Made by a program: the position numbers and the translations under genes | Shown: piece after piece, positions 1-5,493 of the stretch | Numbering within the stretch: the stretch's first letter is position 1 | Layout of the letters: each line of letters begins with the position of its first letter | Notes under the pieces: generated by a model | Databases searched by the model: none | What the model saw: the letters and a program-made list of their open reading frames with translations, nothing else | What the model was told of the DNA's origin: nothing | Origin: Holosporales bacterium | GTDB lineage: Bacteria > Pseudomonadota > Alphaproteobacteria > RUG11792 | Direction: 5' to 3' | Assembly (NCBI GenBank): GCA_031260085.1 | Contig: JAIRKP010000097.1 | Location: 1-6,653, forward strand | Length of the DNA stretch: 6,653 nucleotides

Positions 1-637
1 AACGCAATAAATAAGCTGGATGAAACGTAGCTAGTGTATCGATTCGTTTATAGCTATTATTTTTCCCCCTAAGTTTAGATATTGGTTCGTTCGTATTTAA
101 TAAAGATTTGACGGCAACTCCTCCCAAAAGCAGCAAAATTTTGGGATTTGTTAAGAGTATGTGTTCTTCGACATATGGCAGGCACAACTCTATTTCATCC
201 GCAGACGGGGTTCTATTGCCCGGAGGGCGCCAAAAAACGATATTAGATATATAAACTTCGGCCCTTTGAATGCCTATTGCCGCCAACATATGATCTAAAA
301 GTTTCCCACTTTGCCCAACGAATGGCTTCCCCTGTTCATCTTCCTCGTGGCCTGGGGCTTCTCCTATGATCATTATGTCTGAGCTCGGATCGCCATCTGA
401 GAATACCGTATTTTTCGCCGTCTTTTTTAAATGACAATCTACATTCAAAATAGCTGTTTTTATGTCTTCAATAGTTTTAAATTTAGGAATTCGATCCGGT
501 ATAGATATGTTATACGATGATTTTTTTTCAAGTTTTAAAGAACTTTTATCAAAAAAAATGTAATCTATCCCAAAAGTTTTATACCATTTGGTAATATCAC
601 AAAAACAAGCTATCGCATTATTCGAGGTATTAGTCAT
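1..637 (-). CDS. Uracil-DNA glycosylase, family 4 (partial, 3' end outside window)
   Basis: I translated the minus strand by hand from ATG at 637. It stays open for 212 codons to the window edge. The enzyme removes uracil from DNA as the first step of base-excision repair. Family 4 signatures are clear: GEAPGHEEDEQGKPFVG at residues 92-108 (motif A, catalytic loop), NIVFWRPPGNRTP at 132-144, and TFHPAYLLR at 204-212 (motif C with the DNA-contacting His). The C-terminal few tens of residues are missing because the window ends. The start is the only ATG/GTG/TTG before the conserved region, and the first conserved-looking residues are WY at 18-19. Of the four Fe-S cysteine positions of classical family 4 enzymes only two appear filled (C68 and C152); the position before RPPGN is Trp136. 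No Shine-Dalgarno precedes the ATG and the mRNA may be leaderless. The gene is divergent from ispE, with overlapping start codons. Confidence 0.95.
   Translation of the reverse strand, partial: MTNTSNNAIACFCDITKWYKTFGIDYIFFDKSSLKLEKKSSYNISIPDRIPKFKTIEDIKTAILNVDCHLKKTAKNTVFSDGDPSSDIMIIGEAPGHEEDEQGKPFVGQSGKLLDHMLAAIGIQRAEVYISNIVFWRPPGNRTPSADEIELCLPYVEEHILLTNPKILLLLGGVAVKSLLNTNEPISKLRGKNNSYKRIDTLATFHPAYLLR
624..627 (+). promoter_or_regulatory. Ribosome binding site of ispE
   Basis: GAGG sits 8 bases before the ATG at 636. This decides the start: the in-frame ATG at 588 has no purine-rich sequence in front and would add 16 residues that do not belong to the IspE fold. The site lies inside the glycosylase coding region on the other strand. 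Confidence 0.6.
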
Positions 638-1490
638 GGAGAGTATTATAATACATGCTTTGGCAAAAGTAAACTTGTTATTAAGAATTTATGGAAAATC
701 CGACAATGGTTATCACAGTATGCAAAGTATTTATGCATTTTTATTAGATGTTTATGATATTTTGATTTTTCATAAAAACAAAAAATTTTCAGAAAACTCC
801 GCAAGAATTATTGGAGTTCCAAACGAAAAAAATTCTGTTATAAAAGCAGCTGAAATTTTAAGAAACAATTTTGACATGCCACTTCCTCACGTTGAAATAA
901 TTAAGCAAATTCCGATAGAAGCAGGCCTTGGAGGAGGTTCCAGCGATTGCGCGTGCTTCGTAAATGCTGTTTTCGATATTTGGAATTTCTCACGGCAAGC
1001 AAAATTGAAATATATAAAATTATTTGAATCATTGGGCGCTGATGCCTGTGTTTTTCTTCATAAATATTTTCTGAATATCAATTTTGTATACATAGCTGGG
1101 AATGGAATTGAAGGAGTTATCGAAAGTATAAATATCCCGGATTTAAATAATTGTTATTTGCTTATAGTGAATAATAATTTAGAACTTTCAACTAAAAAAG
1201 TTTTCGAAAATTATAGCAAAGACTTTAAAGAAAAAATAAATAAAAATGAAATAAATTTCAACATTATAACCCCAATTGAAAATTCTTTAGAGCAATCAGC
1301 AGTAGAGCTTGAACCTAATATTTCTAAGATATTGGAGGATATCGAAAAAACGCAACTCATATCTTTTGGAGTATCTGGTTCAGGCCCAACTTGCTTTGGA
1401 ATTTTTTCGTCAGAGGAATATGCTATAAAAGCAAAAAGTTCCTTAGATCAAAAATACAACTTTGTAAAACTATCAAAAATAAGTATGTGA
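636..1490 (+). CDS. ispE: 4-diphosphocytidyl-2-C-methyl-D-erythritol kinase (IspE)
   Basis: A 284-residue cytosolic GHMP-family kinase that phosphorylates CDP-methylerythritol with ATP, the fourth step of the MEP (non-mevalonate) route to IPP and DMAPP. The N-terminal family signature HALAKVNLLLRIYGKSDNGY spans residues 7-26, including the substrate-contacting Lys11. The glycine-rich ATP loop GLGGGSSD is at 97-104, the catalytic Asp is in LGAD (136), and the C-terminal GHMP motif SGSGPT is at 247-252. The length is normal for IspE. In the glycine loop the usual SSDAAA reads SSDCAC, an unusual but probably tolerated change. The start at 636 is chosen from a GAGG site and because the family signature begins a few residues later. 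Base composition is markedly AT-rich: 11 G/C in 721-780, against 31 in 4801-4860 inside recA. Presence of this gene implies a retained MEP pathway. Confidence 0.96.
   Translation: MESIIIHALAKVNLLLRIYGKSDNGYHSMQSIYAFLLDVYDILIFHKNKKFSENSARIIGVPNEKNSVIKAAEILRNNFDMPLPHVEIIKQIPIEAGLGGGSSDCACFVNAVFDIWNFSRQAKLKYIKLFESLGADACVFLHKYFLNINFVYIAGNGIEGVIESINIPDLNNCYLLIVNNNLELSTKKVFENYSKDFKEKINKNEINFNIITPIENSLEQSAVELEPNISKILEDIEKTQLISFGVSGSGPTCFGIFSSEEYAIKAKSSLDQKYNFVKLSKISM
645..673 (-). promoter_or_regulatory. Probable promoter of the uracil-DNA glycosylase gene
   Basis: On the minus strand a perfect TATAAT lies at 650-645 and a TTTACT (4 of 6 to the -35 consensus) at 673-668, with a 17-base spacer. Only 7 bases separate the -10 box from the glycosylase ATG at 637, so transcription should start at or next to the start codon and give a leaderless mRNA. 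The promoter lies wholly inside the first codons of ispE. This is a sequence match only. Confidence 0.55.
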
Positions 1491-1499
1491 AGACACCAC

Positions 1500-1628
1500 A
1501 TGAAATCATTAGATTTTGGATACAATGTGGAACAATTGAAACTTTATTACCTCTTGAGTAATCGGAAATTATACCAAAATACTGCTAATGTTGGGTTGAG
1601 TATAGTATATCTCGTGCAAAGATTCTAA
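1500..1628 (+). CDS. Doubtful small ORF, 42 codons, unknown
   Basis: An ATG 9 bases after the ispE stop opens a 42-codon frame ending in TAA. The peptide begins MKSLDFGYNVEQLKLYYLL and ends in VYLVQRF. I recognise no family. It has no good Shine-Dalgarno (CACCAC precedes the ATG), no predicted signal peptide, and a length that chance can give in AT-rich DNA, though it is on the long side. It could also be a decayed gene remnant. It is listed only because its position fits translational re-initiation after ispE. Confidence 0.2.
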   Translation: MKSLDFGYNVEQLKLYYLLSNRKLYQNTANVGLSIVYLVQRF

Positions 1629-1732
1629 ACTCTCATTTATTTTTGCATCTTGAATTTTTCACCCAATTACGCGGGGCTCTAAAACTATATAAAAAATACA
1701 TCTCCTAATTCCACTTTTCAAGTATTAGAGCG

Positions 1733-1816
1733 TATAGTCTGTCAAGGAGGAGAACGAAGTGATCCTTGAAAGACTATTGGCGCGAGTATGGTATAATATC
1801 TATACCATACTCGCGC
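1733..1816 (-). repeat. Composite palindromic element, copy 1 (3' of mnmA)
   Basis: Two adjacent hairpins. Hairpin A: 16-base arms at 1780-1795 and 1801-1816 pair perfectly (GCGCGAGTATGGTATA and its complement) around a 5-base loop. Hairpin B: 13-base arms at 1736-1748 and 1763-1775 (AGTCTGTCAAGGA type) pair with one mismatch around a 14-base loop. A 4-base joint separates them. The same composite occurs inverted at 6380-6464; the 43 bases of part B plus left flank differ at one position. The strand given is the mnmA mRNA strand, on which hairpin A comes first, beginning 26 bases past the stop codon. No transposase or clear target duplication accompanies this copy. It resembles REP/BIME or Rickettsia palindromic elements in character, but I cannot assign it to a named family. 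Confidence 0.88.
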
Positions 1817-1820
1817 TCCG

Positions 1821-1850
1821 GTGCCTGAAAATTATATAATTTTCAGGCAC
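1821..1850 (-). terminator. 30-base perfect palindrome containing the mnmA stop codon
   Basis: GTGCCTGAAAATTAT at 1821-1835 is followed directly by its exact reverse complement at 1836-1850. In mnmA mRNA this folds into a stem of up to 13-15 pairs with an AU-rich apex, and the UGA stop (1845-1843) lies within the first arm. There is no U-tract after it, so it is not a standard intrinsic terminator. It may act with the two hairpins downstream to protect or end the transcript. The palindrome is seen directly; the function is inferred. Confidence 0.55.
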
Positions 1851-2922
1851 TCCGATTGACATCATGTTGATGATAACTTATTATTCCGGCGCCGATCACG
1901 GCATGCGTCAGTTCATTGTATAAACAACAAACTTGCCCGGGAGTGACAGGGACTTTAGTGAGTTCCATTAGGGTTATAGAGATGGCATCGTTTGAAAACT
2001 TTTCAACTTGTGCTTGGATTTTATCACAAACTGATCTCAATTTAATCAGAGCTGTGAATTTTGAAGGCATATCAATTATCCAATTTACATTGTTAACATT
2101 GAGATTTATTTTATTGAGCGCTTCTTTGACATCTACAATGATTTCATTTTTTTGTGGATTAACTTCAACAACATATAGCGGATTGCTATGCGAAATCCCC
2201 AGCCCTTTTCGCTGGCCGACCGTATAGTTCGCTATACCTAAATGTTTTCCAATGATTTGCTGATTGTTTTTTAAAATCACATTTCCCGGCGCAAATAAAT
2301 TAATATTTGTTGAATAATTTTTTAAAAAAGTCTTATAATCATTAGAAGGAATAAAGCAAATATCTTGACTATCTTTTTTCTTGAAATTATGCATGTTAAA
2401 AGATTCAGCGATTGCGCGTGTTTCGTTTTTACTCGCCATTTGGCCTAATGGAAAGCGCACGTATTTTAAATTGTTTTTTGAGACAAGTGACAAAAAATAA
2501 CTTTGATCTCTTTTTTGACAAACTGCTTCAGTTAAAATAACGGAATCTCCTGCAACTTGAATATTGGCATAATGCCCAGTTGCCATTAAATCTGCTCCGT
2601 TTTCTTTGACAAAATTCAATAACAAATTCATTTTTATATCTCTGTTGCAAAATGCGCAGGGATTGGGCGTTAATCCTTGTGCATAATAATTTACAAAAGT
2701 TTCTATTATTTTTTCTTTGAATTGCTTTTTTATATCAAGAACAAAATGTTCAATGCCTAGCTTTTTACAGATAATTTGCGCATCTTCAATAGCTTGATCG
2801 CAATTATCATGGATTTTCATCGTAACGCCAAAAATATTGAAGCCTTCTTTTTGCAAAAGAGCAGCAGTGACGGAGGAATCGACTCCTCCAGACATCGCAA
2901 CTCCATATATTAGCTTGCTCAC
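1843..2922 (-). CDS. mnmA: tRNA-specific 2-thiouridylase MnmA
   Basis: A 359-residue cytosolic enzyme that installs the 2-thio group on U34 of tRNA-Lys, -Glu and -Gln, using ATP to adenylate the uridine and a persulfide sulfur relayed from a cysteine desulfurase. The N-terminal PP-loop SGGVDSS is at residues 11-17. The catalytic Cys pair is in NPCAFCN (Cys92) and DICFIP (Cys189). Other MnmA blocks are ATGHYA (114-119), RDQSYFL (138-144) and the later YTVGQRKGLGIS. Length is normal. The start is GTG at 2922-2920, overlapping the brnQ TGA stop by 4 bases (GTGA), with AAGGG 6 bases upstream at 2933-2929 inside brnQ. This arrangement strongly suggests translational coupling. The stop codon is built into a perfect palindrome and is followed by the composite double hairpin. 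Confidence 0.97.
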   Translation of the reverse strand: MSKLIYGVAMSGGVDSSVTAALLQKEGFNIFGVTMKIHDNCDQAIEDAQIICKKLGIEHFVLDIKKQFKEKIIETFVNYYAQGLTPNPCAFCNRDIKMNLLLNFVKENGADLMATGHYANIQVAGDSVILTEAVCQKRDQSYFLSLVSKNNLKYVRFPLGQMASKNETRAIAESFNMHNFKKKDSQDICFIPSNDYKTFLKNYSTNINLFAPGNVILKNNQQIIGKHLGIANYTVGQRKGLGISHSNPLYVVEVNPQKNEIIVDVKEALNKINLNVNNVNWIIDMPSKFTALIKLRSVCDKIQAQVEKFSNDAISITLMELTKVPVTPGQVCCLYNELTHAVIGAGIISYHQHDVNRSA

Positions 2923-4031
2923 ACTTTACCCTTTTTTATGTAATAATATGCTATCTTTATGCCAACAAATATTATAAGAGCTGGATATATTTTCTCGAGT
3001 ACCATTCCCATTATGGAGCATATTTGCTGAAATCCAAGGAGTGACATAGCAAATGTTGTAATTCCGACTGAAATGAAGATTATATTTTTATTAAATTTTT
3101 CTTTTAATATATCTTTATGAACGTAATCTGTGAAAACAACGCATAGAATAATGCTCGTTGCCATGCAGCTCACCGCTATTATAATTGAAACAAACCAAGA
3201 GGCGTAATATCCCATAGAAAGCTCTGCAATTCTTCCAAAAATTTCTTCGCCAGGGGTTGTGGCTAATTGATCTGAATATTGAACTCCGATTAACAATAGC
3301 CCGATATAAGCAATTGCTAAAATAAAACTTGCAATGATGCAGGATAATCTAGTGAATTTTAACAACAATTTTTTGTCCTCTTTATCTTTCTGAGGAACAG
3401 CGTTTTTCAAATAGTGATACACTGTTCCGGCCATAATAAATGCAGCAAGGAGATCCATAGTTTGATACCCCATGTTGAATCCACAGAATACGGCTTCTCC
3501 TGCAGGAATTTTTATGTCATATTGAGTGAACTCACTTCCAAAATATATGGCTCCTATGACTATTGCTGCAATACCAAAAAACTTCAAAGGAGTAAATATC
3601 AGGCCTATTATTTGAACTATCTTTCCAGGCCTGCAAGCCAAAAGCATCATAATAGCTATGTAAACTGCGTTAAATAAAACAACTGACGTCGAAGGAGATA
3701 AGTTATGGATTCCTCCAAATGAAACATTGACTATGCGAGCCATAACTCCAAAAGGTCCGACAAGCATCATTATGACAAACATCAATAAGGCTGTTAAATG
3801 CTTGCCTATTGGTGATAAATATTTTTTACTATCGGCATCATATAACATTGCTCCATAATATCCAGTCAGCGGAATAGCAACTGCCGTTATTAACCATCCT
3901 ATTAAAGCCCAAAACCAATTAGACGCAACATCTCTTCCTAAGACTAATGGAAAAACGATATTCCCAGATCCAAACAACATCGAAAATATACTAAATCCCG
4001 CTATCATACTTTTTTGTATCATACTACTCAT
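2919..4031 (-). CDS. brnQ: Branched-chain amino acid:cation symporter, BrnQ/LIVCS family
   Basis: A 370-residue inner-membrane protein with about 10-11 hydrophobic segments. Family signatures are FSMLFGSGNIVFPLVLG at residues 16-32 and GYQTMDLLAAF at 188-198. The family imports Leu, Ile and Val with Na+ or H+. It is shorter than well-known members such as E. coli BrnQ (about 440 residues); the deficit seems to be mainly C-terminal, where the protein ends soon after a hydrophobic stretch in a basic YYYIKKGKV tail. It may lack the last membrane segment(s) or belong to a compact subfamily; no frameshift is visible. The start at 4031 has AAGGAG 5 bases upstream. It follows tRNA-Arg by 37 bases with no terminator between, and overlaps mnmA by 4 bases. 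Amino-acid scavenging suits a host-associated bacterium. Exact substrate is inferred from the family. Confidence 0.9.
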   Translation of the reverse strand: MSSMIQKSMIAGFSIFSMLFGSGNIVFPLVLGRDVASNWFWALIGWLITAVAIPLTGYYGAMLYDADSKKYLSPIGKHLTALLMFVIMMLVGPFGVMARIVNVSFGGIHNLSPSTSVVLFNAVYIAIMMLLACRPGKIVQIIGLIFTPLKFFGIAAIVIGAIYFGSEFTQYDIKIPAGEAVFCGFNMGYQTMDLLAAFIMAGTVYHYLKNAVPQKDKEDKKLLLKFTRLSCIIASFILAIAYIGLLLIGVQYSDQLATTPGEEIFGRIAELSMGYYASWFVSIIIAVSCMATSIILCVVFTDYVHKDILKEKFNKNIIFISVGITTFAMSLLGFQQICSIMGMVLEKIYPALIIFVGIKIAYYYIKKGKV

Positions 4032-4036
4032 AAAAA

Positions 4037-4042
4037 CTCCTT
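4037..4042 (-). promoter_or_regulatory. Ribosome binding site of brnQ
   Basis: AAGGAG on the minus strand lies 5 bases before the ATG at 4031. It selects this ATG over the in-frame ATG three codons later. Confidence 0.8.
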
Positions 4043-4068
4043 GGATTGAGTTGCTTTAAATAATAGAA

Positions 4069-4145
4069 TGGCGCGCCCTGGAAGATTCGAACTCCCGACC
4101 CACAGCTTAGAAGGCTGTTGCTCTATCCAACTGAGCTAAGAGCGC
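4069..4145 (-). tRNA. tRNA-Arg (anticodon UCU)
   Basis: A complete cloverleaf reads on the minus strand from 4145. The acceptor arm GCGCTCT pairs with AGGGCGC (one G-U). The D arm is GCTC/GAGC, the anticodon stem ACAGC/GCTGT with loop CTTCTAA, and the T arm GGGAG-TTCGAAT-CTTCC. The anticodon TCT is at 4111-4109 and reads AGA/AGG, codons used freely in the neighbouring genes. The discriminator is G and the 3' CCA is encoded (4071-4069). Without CCA the gene ends at 4072. It is the first element of a probable tRNA-brnQ-mnmA transcript. In E. coli this tRNA carries an mnm5U-type wobble base but is not normally thiolated, so MnmA is probably not acting on this particular tRNA. Confidence 0.97.
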
Positions 4146-4157
4146 AACTTTAAAATT

Positions 4158-4186
4158 ATTATACCGATTGAAACTATAATATGCAA
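4158..4186 (-). promoter_or_regulatory. Promoter of tRNA-Arg (and probably brnQ-mnmA)
   Basis: A perfect TATAAT on the minus strand at 4163-4158 lies 12 bases before the tRNA 5' end. TTGCAT at 4186-4181 (weak, only TTG matches) stands 17 bases upstream of it. Spacing to the mature tRNA end leaves a short 5' leader for RNase P. No other promoter is visible between the tRNA and brnQ. Confidence 0.55.
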
Positions 4187-4228
4187 AAATCTTAAAAACT
4201 GTCAAATGGAATCTATGAGATCTGGCAT

Positions 4229-4262
4229 ACGCCTGAAAAGTAGTTCCTTTTCGGGCAGTCCT
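4229..4262. repeat. Imperfect hairpin in the recA upstream region
   Basis: GCCTGAAAAG (4231-4240) pairs with CTTTTCGGGC (4247-4256) in a 10-base stem with one G-U and a 6-base loop. No T-run follows on either strand. Over 34 columns without gaps it matches the palindrome that contains the mnmA stop (aligned from 1821) at 24 positions, including the GCCTGAAAA and TTTTC arms and a following TCC, so it may be a decayed relative. Alternatively it is part of an untranslated leader or small RNA. A 33-codon ORF (4206-4307) crosses it but has no ribosome site. Confidence 0.4.
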
Positions 4263-4343
4263 CGCTATAATCGAATGATGAAGATTGCGTGTGAAGTCGT
4301 ATATTAGCAGGAATGTGGCTTGATATATTTTAAAGAAGTAGGC

Positions 4344-4373
4344 TTGAAATGCAACTTCAATACTTGTTAAACT
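4344..4373 (+). promoter_or_regulatory. Possible recA promoter
   Basis: TTGAAA at 4344-4349 and TAAACT at 4368-4373, 18 bases apart, with TGT just before the -10 giving an extended -10 look. Transcription would start near 4380, leaving a leader of about 24 bases before the ATG at 4404. A TATAAT at 4266-4271 is an alternative but lacks a -35 at the right distance. No GTTC-N7-GTTC LexA box is visible anywhere in 4146-4403. Weak evidence. Confidence 0.3.
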
Positions 4374-4403
4374 GAGGGCAGGTTGTTTTATTTAAAACTT
4401 ATT

Positions 4404-5462
4404 ATGAGCATTGATAAAAACAAAGCATTGGAAGCGGCTTTGCAGCAGATAGAAAGAGTTTTCGGACGAGGCTCGGTTATGAAGCTTGGCCAGAGAGAAG
4501 TTATCGAGATTGAATCAATATCAACAGGTTCGTTAGGGCTTGATATAGCTCTTGGTATAGGTGGACTTCCTAAAGGTCGTATTATAGAAGTTTATGGACC
4601 AGAGTCTTCGGGGAAAACTACGCTTGCTTTGCATGTTATTGCGAATGCTCAAAAGCATGGCGGGGATTGCGCCTTTATTGATGCTGAACACGCCTTAGAT
4701 CCTGTGTATGCAAAAAAGCTACATATTGATATAAACAATTTGGTGATTTCGCAACCAGATACTGGCGAGCAGGCTTTAGAAATAGCGGATACTTTAGTTC
4801 GAAGCGGAGCTGTGGATGTTTTGGTTGTCGATAGCGTAGCTGCTCTTGTTCCCAAAGCTGAATTAGAAGGTGATATGGGAGATTCTCATATGGGCCTTCA
4901 GGCTAGGCTTATGAGCCAGGCTTTACGCAAATTAACAGGGTCTATTTCCAAAACTAACTGCATGGTGATCTTTATTAACCAAATCAGACAAAAAATAGGA
5001 GTAATGTTTGGAAATCCTGAGACTACCACAGGTGGAAACGCTTTGAAGTTCTATGCATCCGTAAGATTAGATATACGTCGAATTGGCGCTATAAAAGATA
5101 AAGAGGAAATGCTTGGAAATCAAACAAGAGTAAAGATTGTTAAAAATAAATTGGCTCCTCCTTTTAAGGTTATTGATTTTGATATAATGTATGGAGAAGG
5201 AATATCCAAAACGGGCGAGCTAATAGATCTCGGAGTTCGTGCTGGCATTATCGAAAAATCGGGTTCTTGGTATTCATACAAGTCAACAAAGCTAGGCCAA
5301 GGGAAAGAAGCCGCAAGAAATTATTTTAAAGAAAATCCTTTAATATCTTCTGAAATTGAATCTCTGATAAAATCAAATTCGGGGATTGTTGTTGACGCTA
5401 TGATTGGCGGGAGCGAAGACAGTGAACTGGATTCATCTGAATCTGTTGATGTTGTTGGATAA
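4404..5462 (+). CDS. recA: Recombinase RecA
   Basis: A 352-residue DNA-dependent ATPase that forms filaments on single-stranded DNA and drives homologous recombination and repair. Walker [10 protein letters not shown] is at residues 65-73 (Lys71). The catalytic Glu95 is in [11 protein letters not shown], and Walker B VLVVDS ends at Asp143-Ser144. Loop L1 covers about 155-164 ([10 protein letters not shown]). Gln193 and loop L2 follow in [20 protein letters not shown] (192-211). The C-terminus is acidic, as usual. Length is typical. The ATG at 4404 fits the family N-terminus ([18 protein letters not shown]) but has no clear Shine-Dalgarno. A TTG at 4383, preceded by GAGG at 5 bases, would add seven residues (MFYLKLI) and cannot be excluded. 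It is followed after 31 bases by lpxI with no terminator between, so the two are probably co-transcribed. Confidence 0.98.
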   Translation: MSIDKNKALEAALQQIERVFGRGSVMKLGQREVIEIESISTGSLGLDIALGIGGLPKGRIIEVYGPESSGKTTLALHVIANAQKHGGDCAFIDAEHALDPVYAKKLHIDINNLVISQPDTGEQALEIADTLVRSGAVDVLVVDSVAALVPKAELEGDMGDSHMGLQARLMSQALRKLTGSISKTNCMVIFINQIRQKIGVMFGNPETTTGGNALKFYASVRLDIRRIGAIKDKEEMLGNQTRVKIVKNKLAPPFKVIDFDIMYGEGISKTGELIDLGVRAGIIEKSGSWYSYKSTKLGQGKEAARNYFKENPLISSEIESLIKSNSGIVVDAMIGGSEDSELDSSESVDVVG

Positions 5463-5481
5463 CGTTTTGATAGCGTAAAGG

Positions 5482-5486
5482 GGAGG
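5482..5486 (+). promoter_or_regulatory. Ribosome binding site of lpxI
   Basis: GGAGG, extended by a G upstream, stands 7 bases before the ATG at 5494. It decides the start: the in-frame TTG at 5488 is only 1 base from this site and could not be used with it. Confidence 0.8.
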
Positions 5487-5493
5487 ATTGTTT

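Larger units (their letters stand above)
1491..1842. other. Intergenic region between the convergent ispE and mnmA 3' ends
   Basis: About 350 bases with no recognisable gene. The first two thirds (1491-1732) show no strong hairpin, T-tract terminator or RNA gene; the only open frame is a doubtful one at 1500-1628. A 7-base inverted repeat (GCTCTAA near 1675 and TTAGAGC at 1725-1731) is too widely spaced to interpret. The last third is densely palindromic: a composite element at 1733-1816, then a separate palindrome at 1821-1850 that runs into mnmA. No T-run follows any of these hairpins on either strand, so none is a textbook intrinsic terminator. Confidence 0.7.

Noticed and set aside
582..593. 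Dyad TACCA-TT-TGGTA as an operator before ispE
   Set aside because: Arms of 5 bases inside the glycosylase coding region; too short to separate from chance.
588..635. N-terminal extension of IspE from the ATG at 588
   Set aside because: No ribosome site before 588, a GAGG at correct distance before 636, and the added 16 residues do not belong to the IspE N-terminus; this stretch is the glycosylase gene on the other strand.
1733..1816. CRISPR array or insertion sequence
   Set aside because: Only one unit per locus, no spacer periodicity, no transposase and no terminal inverted repeats around the composite.
1916..2227. 103-codon plus-strand ORF inside mnmA
   Set aside because: Antisense to a well-supported gene with intact motifs; no family similarity recognised. 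The same applies to opposite-strand ORFs within brnQ (3414-3677), recA (4649-4855) and lpxI (5616-5975, 6039-6281).
4206..4307. 33-codon ORF in the recA upstream region
   Set aside because: No Shine-Dalgarno, no recognisable protein family, and it crosses a hairpin; most likely chance.
4218..4320. Structured RNA such as 6S, SRP RNA, RNase P RNA or a tmRNA piece before recA
   Set aside because: I looked for their conserved blocks and found none; only one short hairpin is supported.
5488..5493. TTG start of lpxI at 5488
   Set aside because: Only 1 base from the GGAGG site; the ATG at 5494 has the right spacing.
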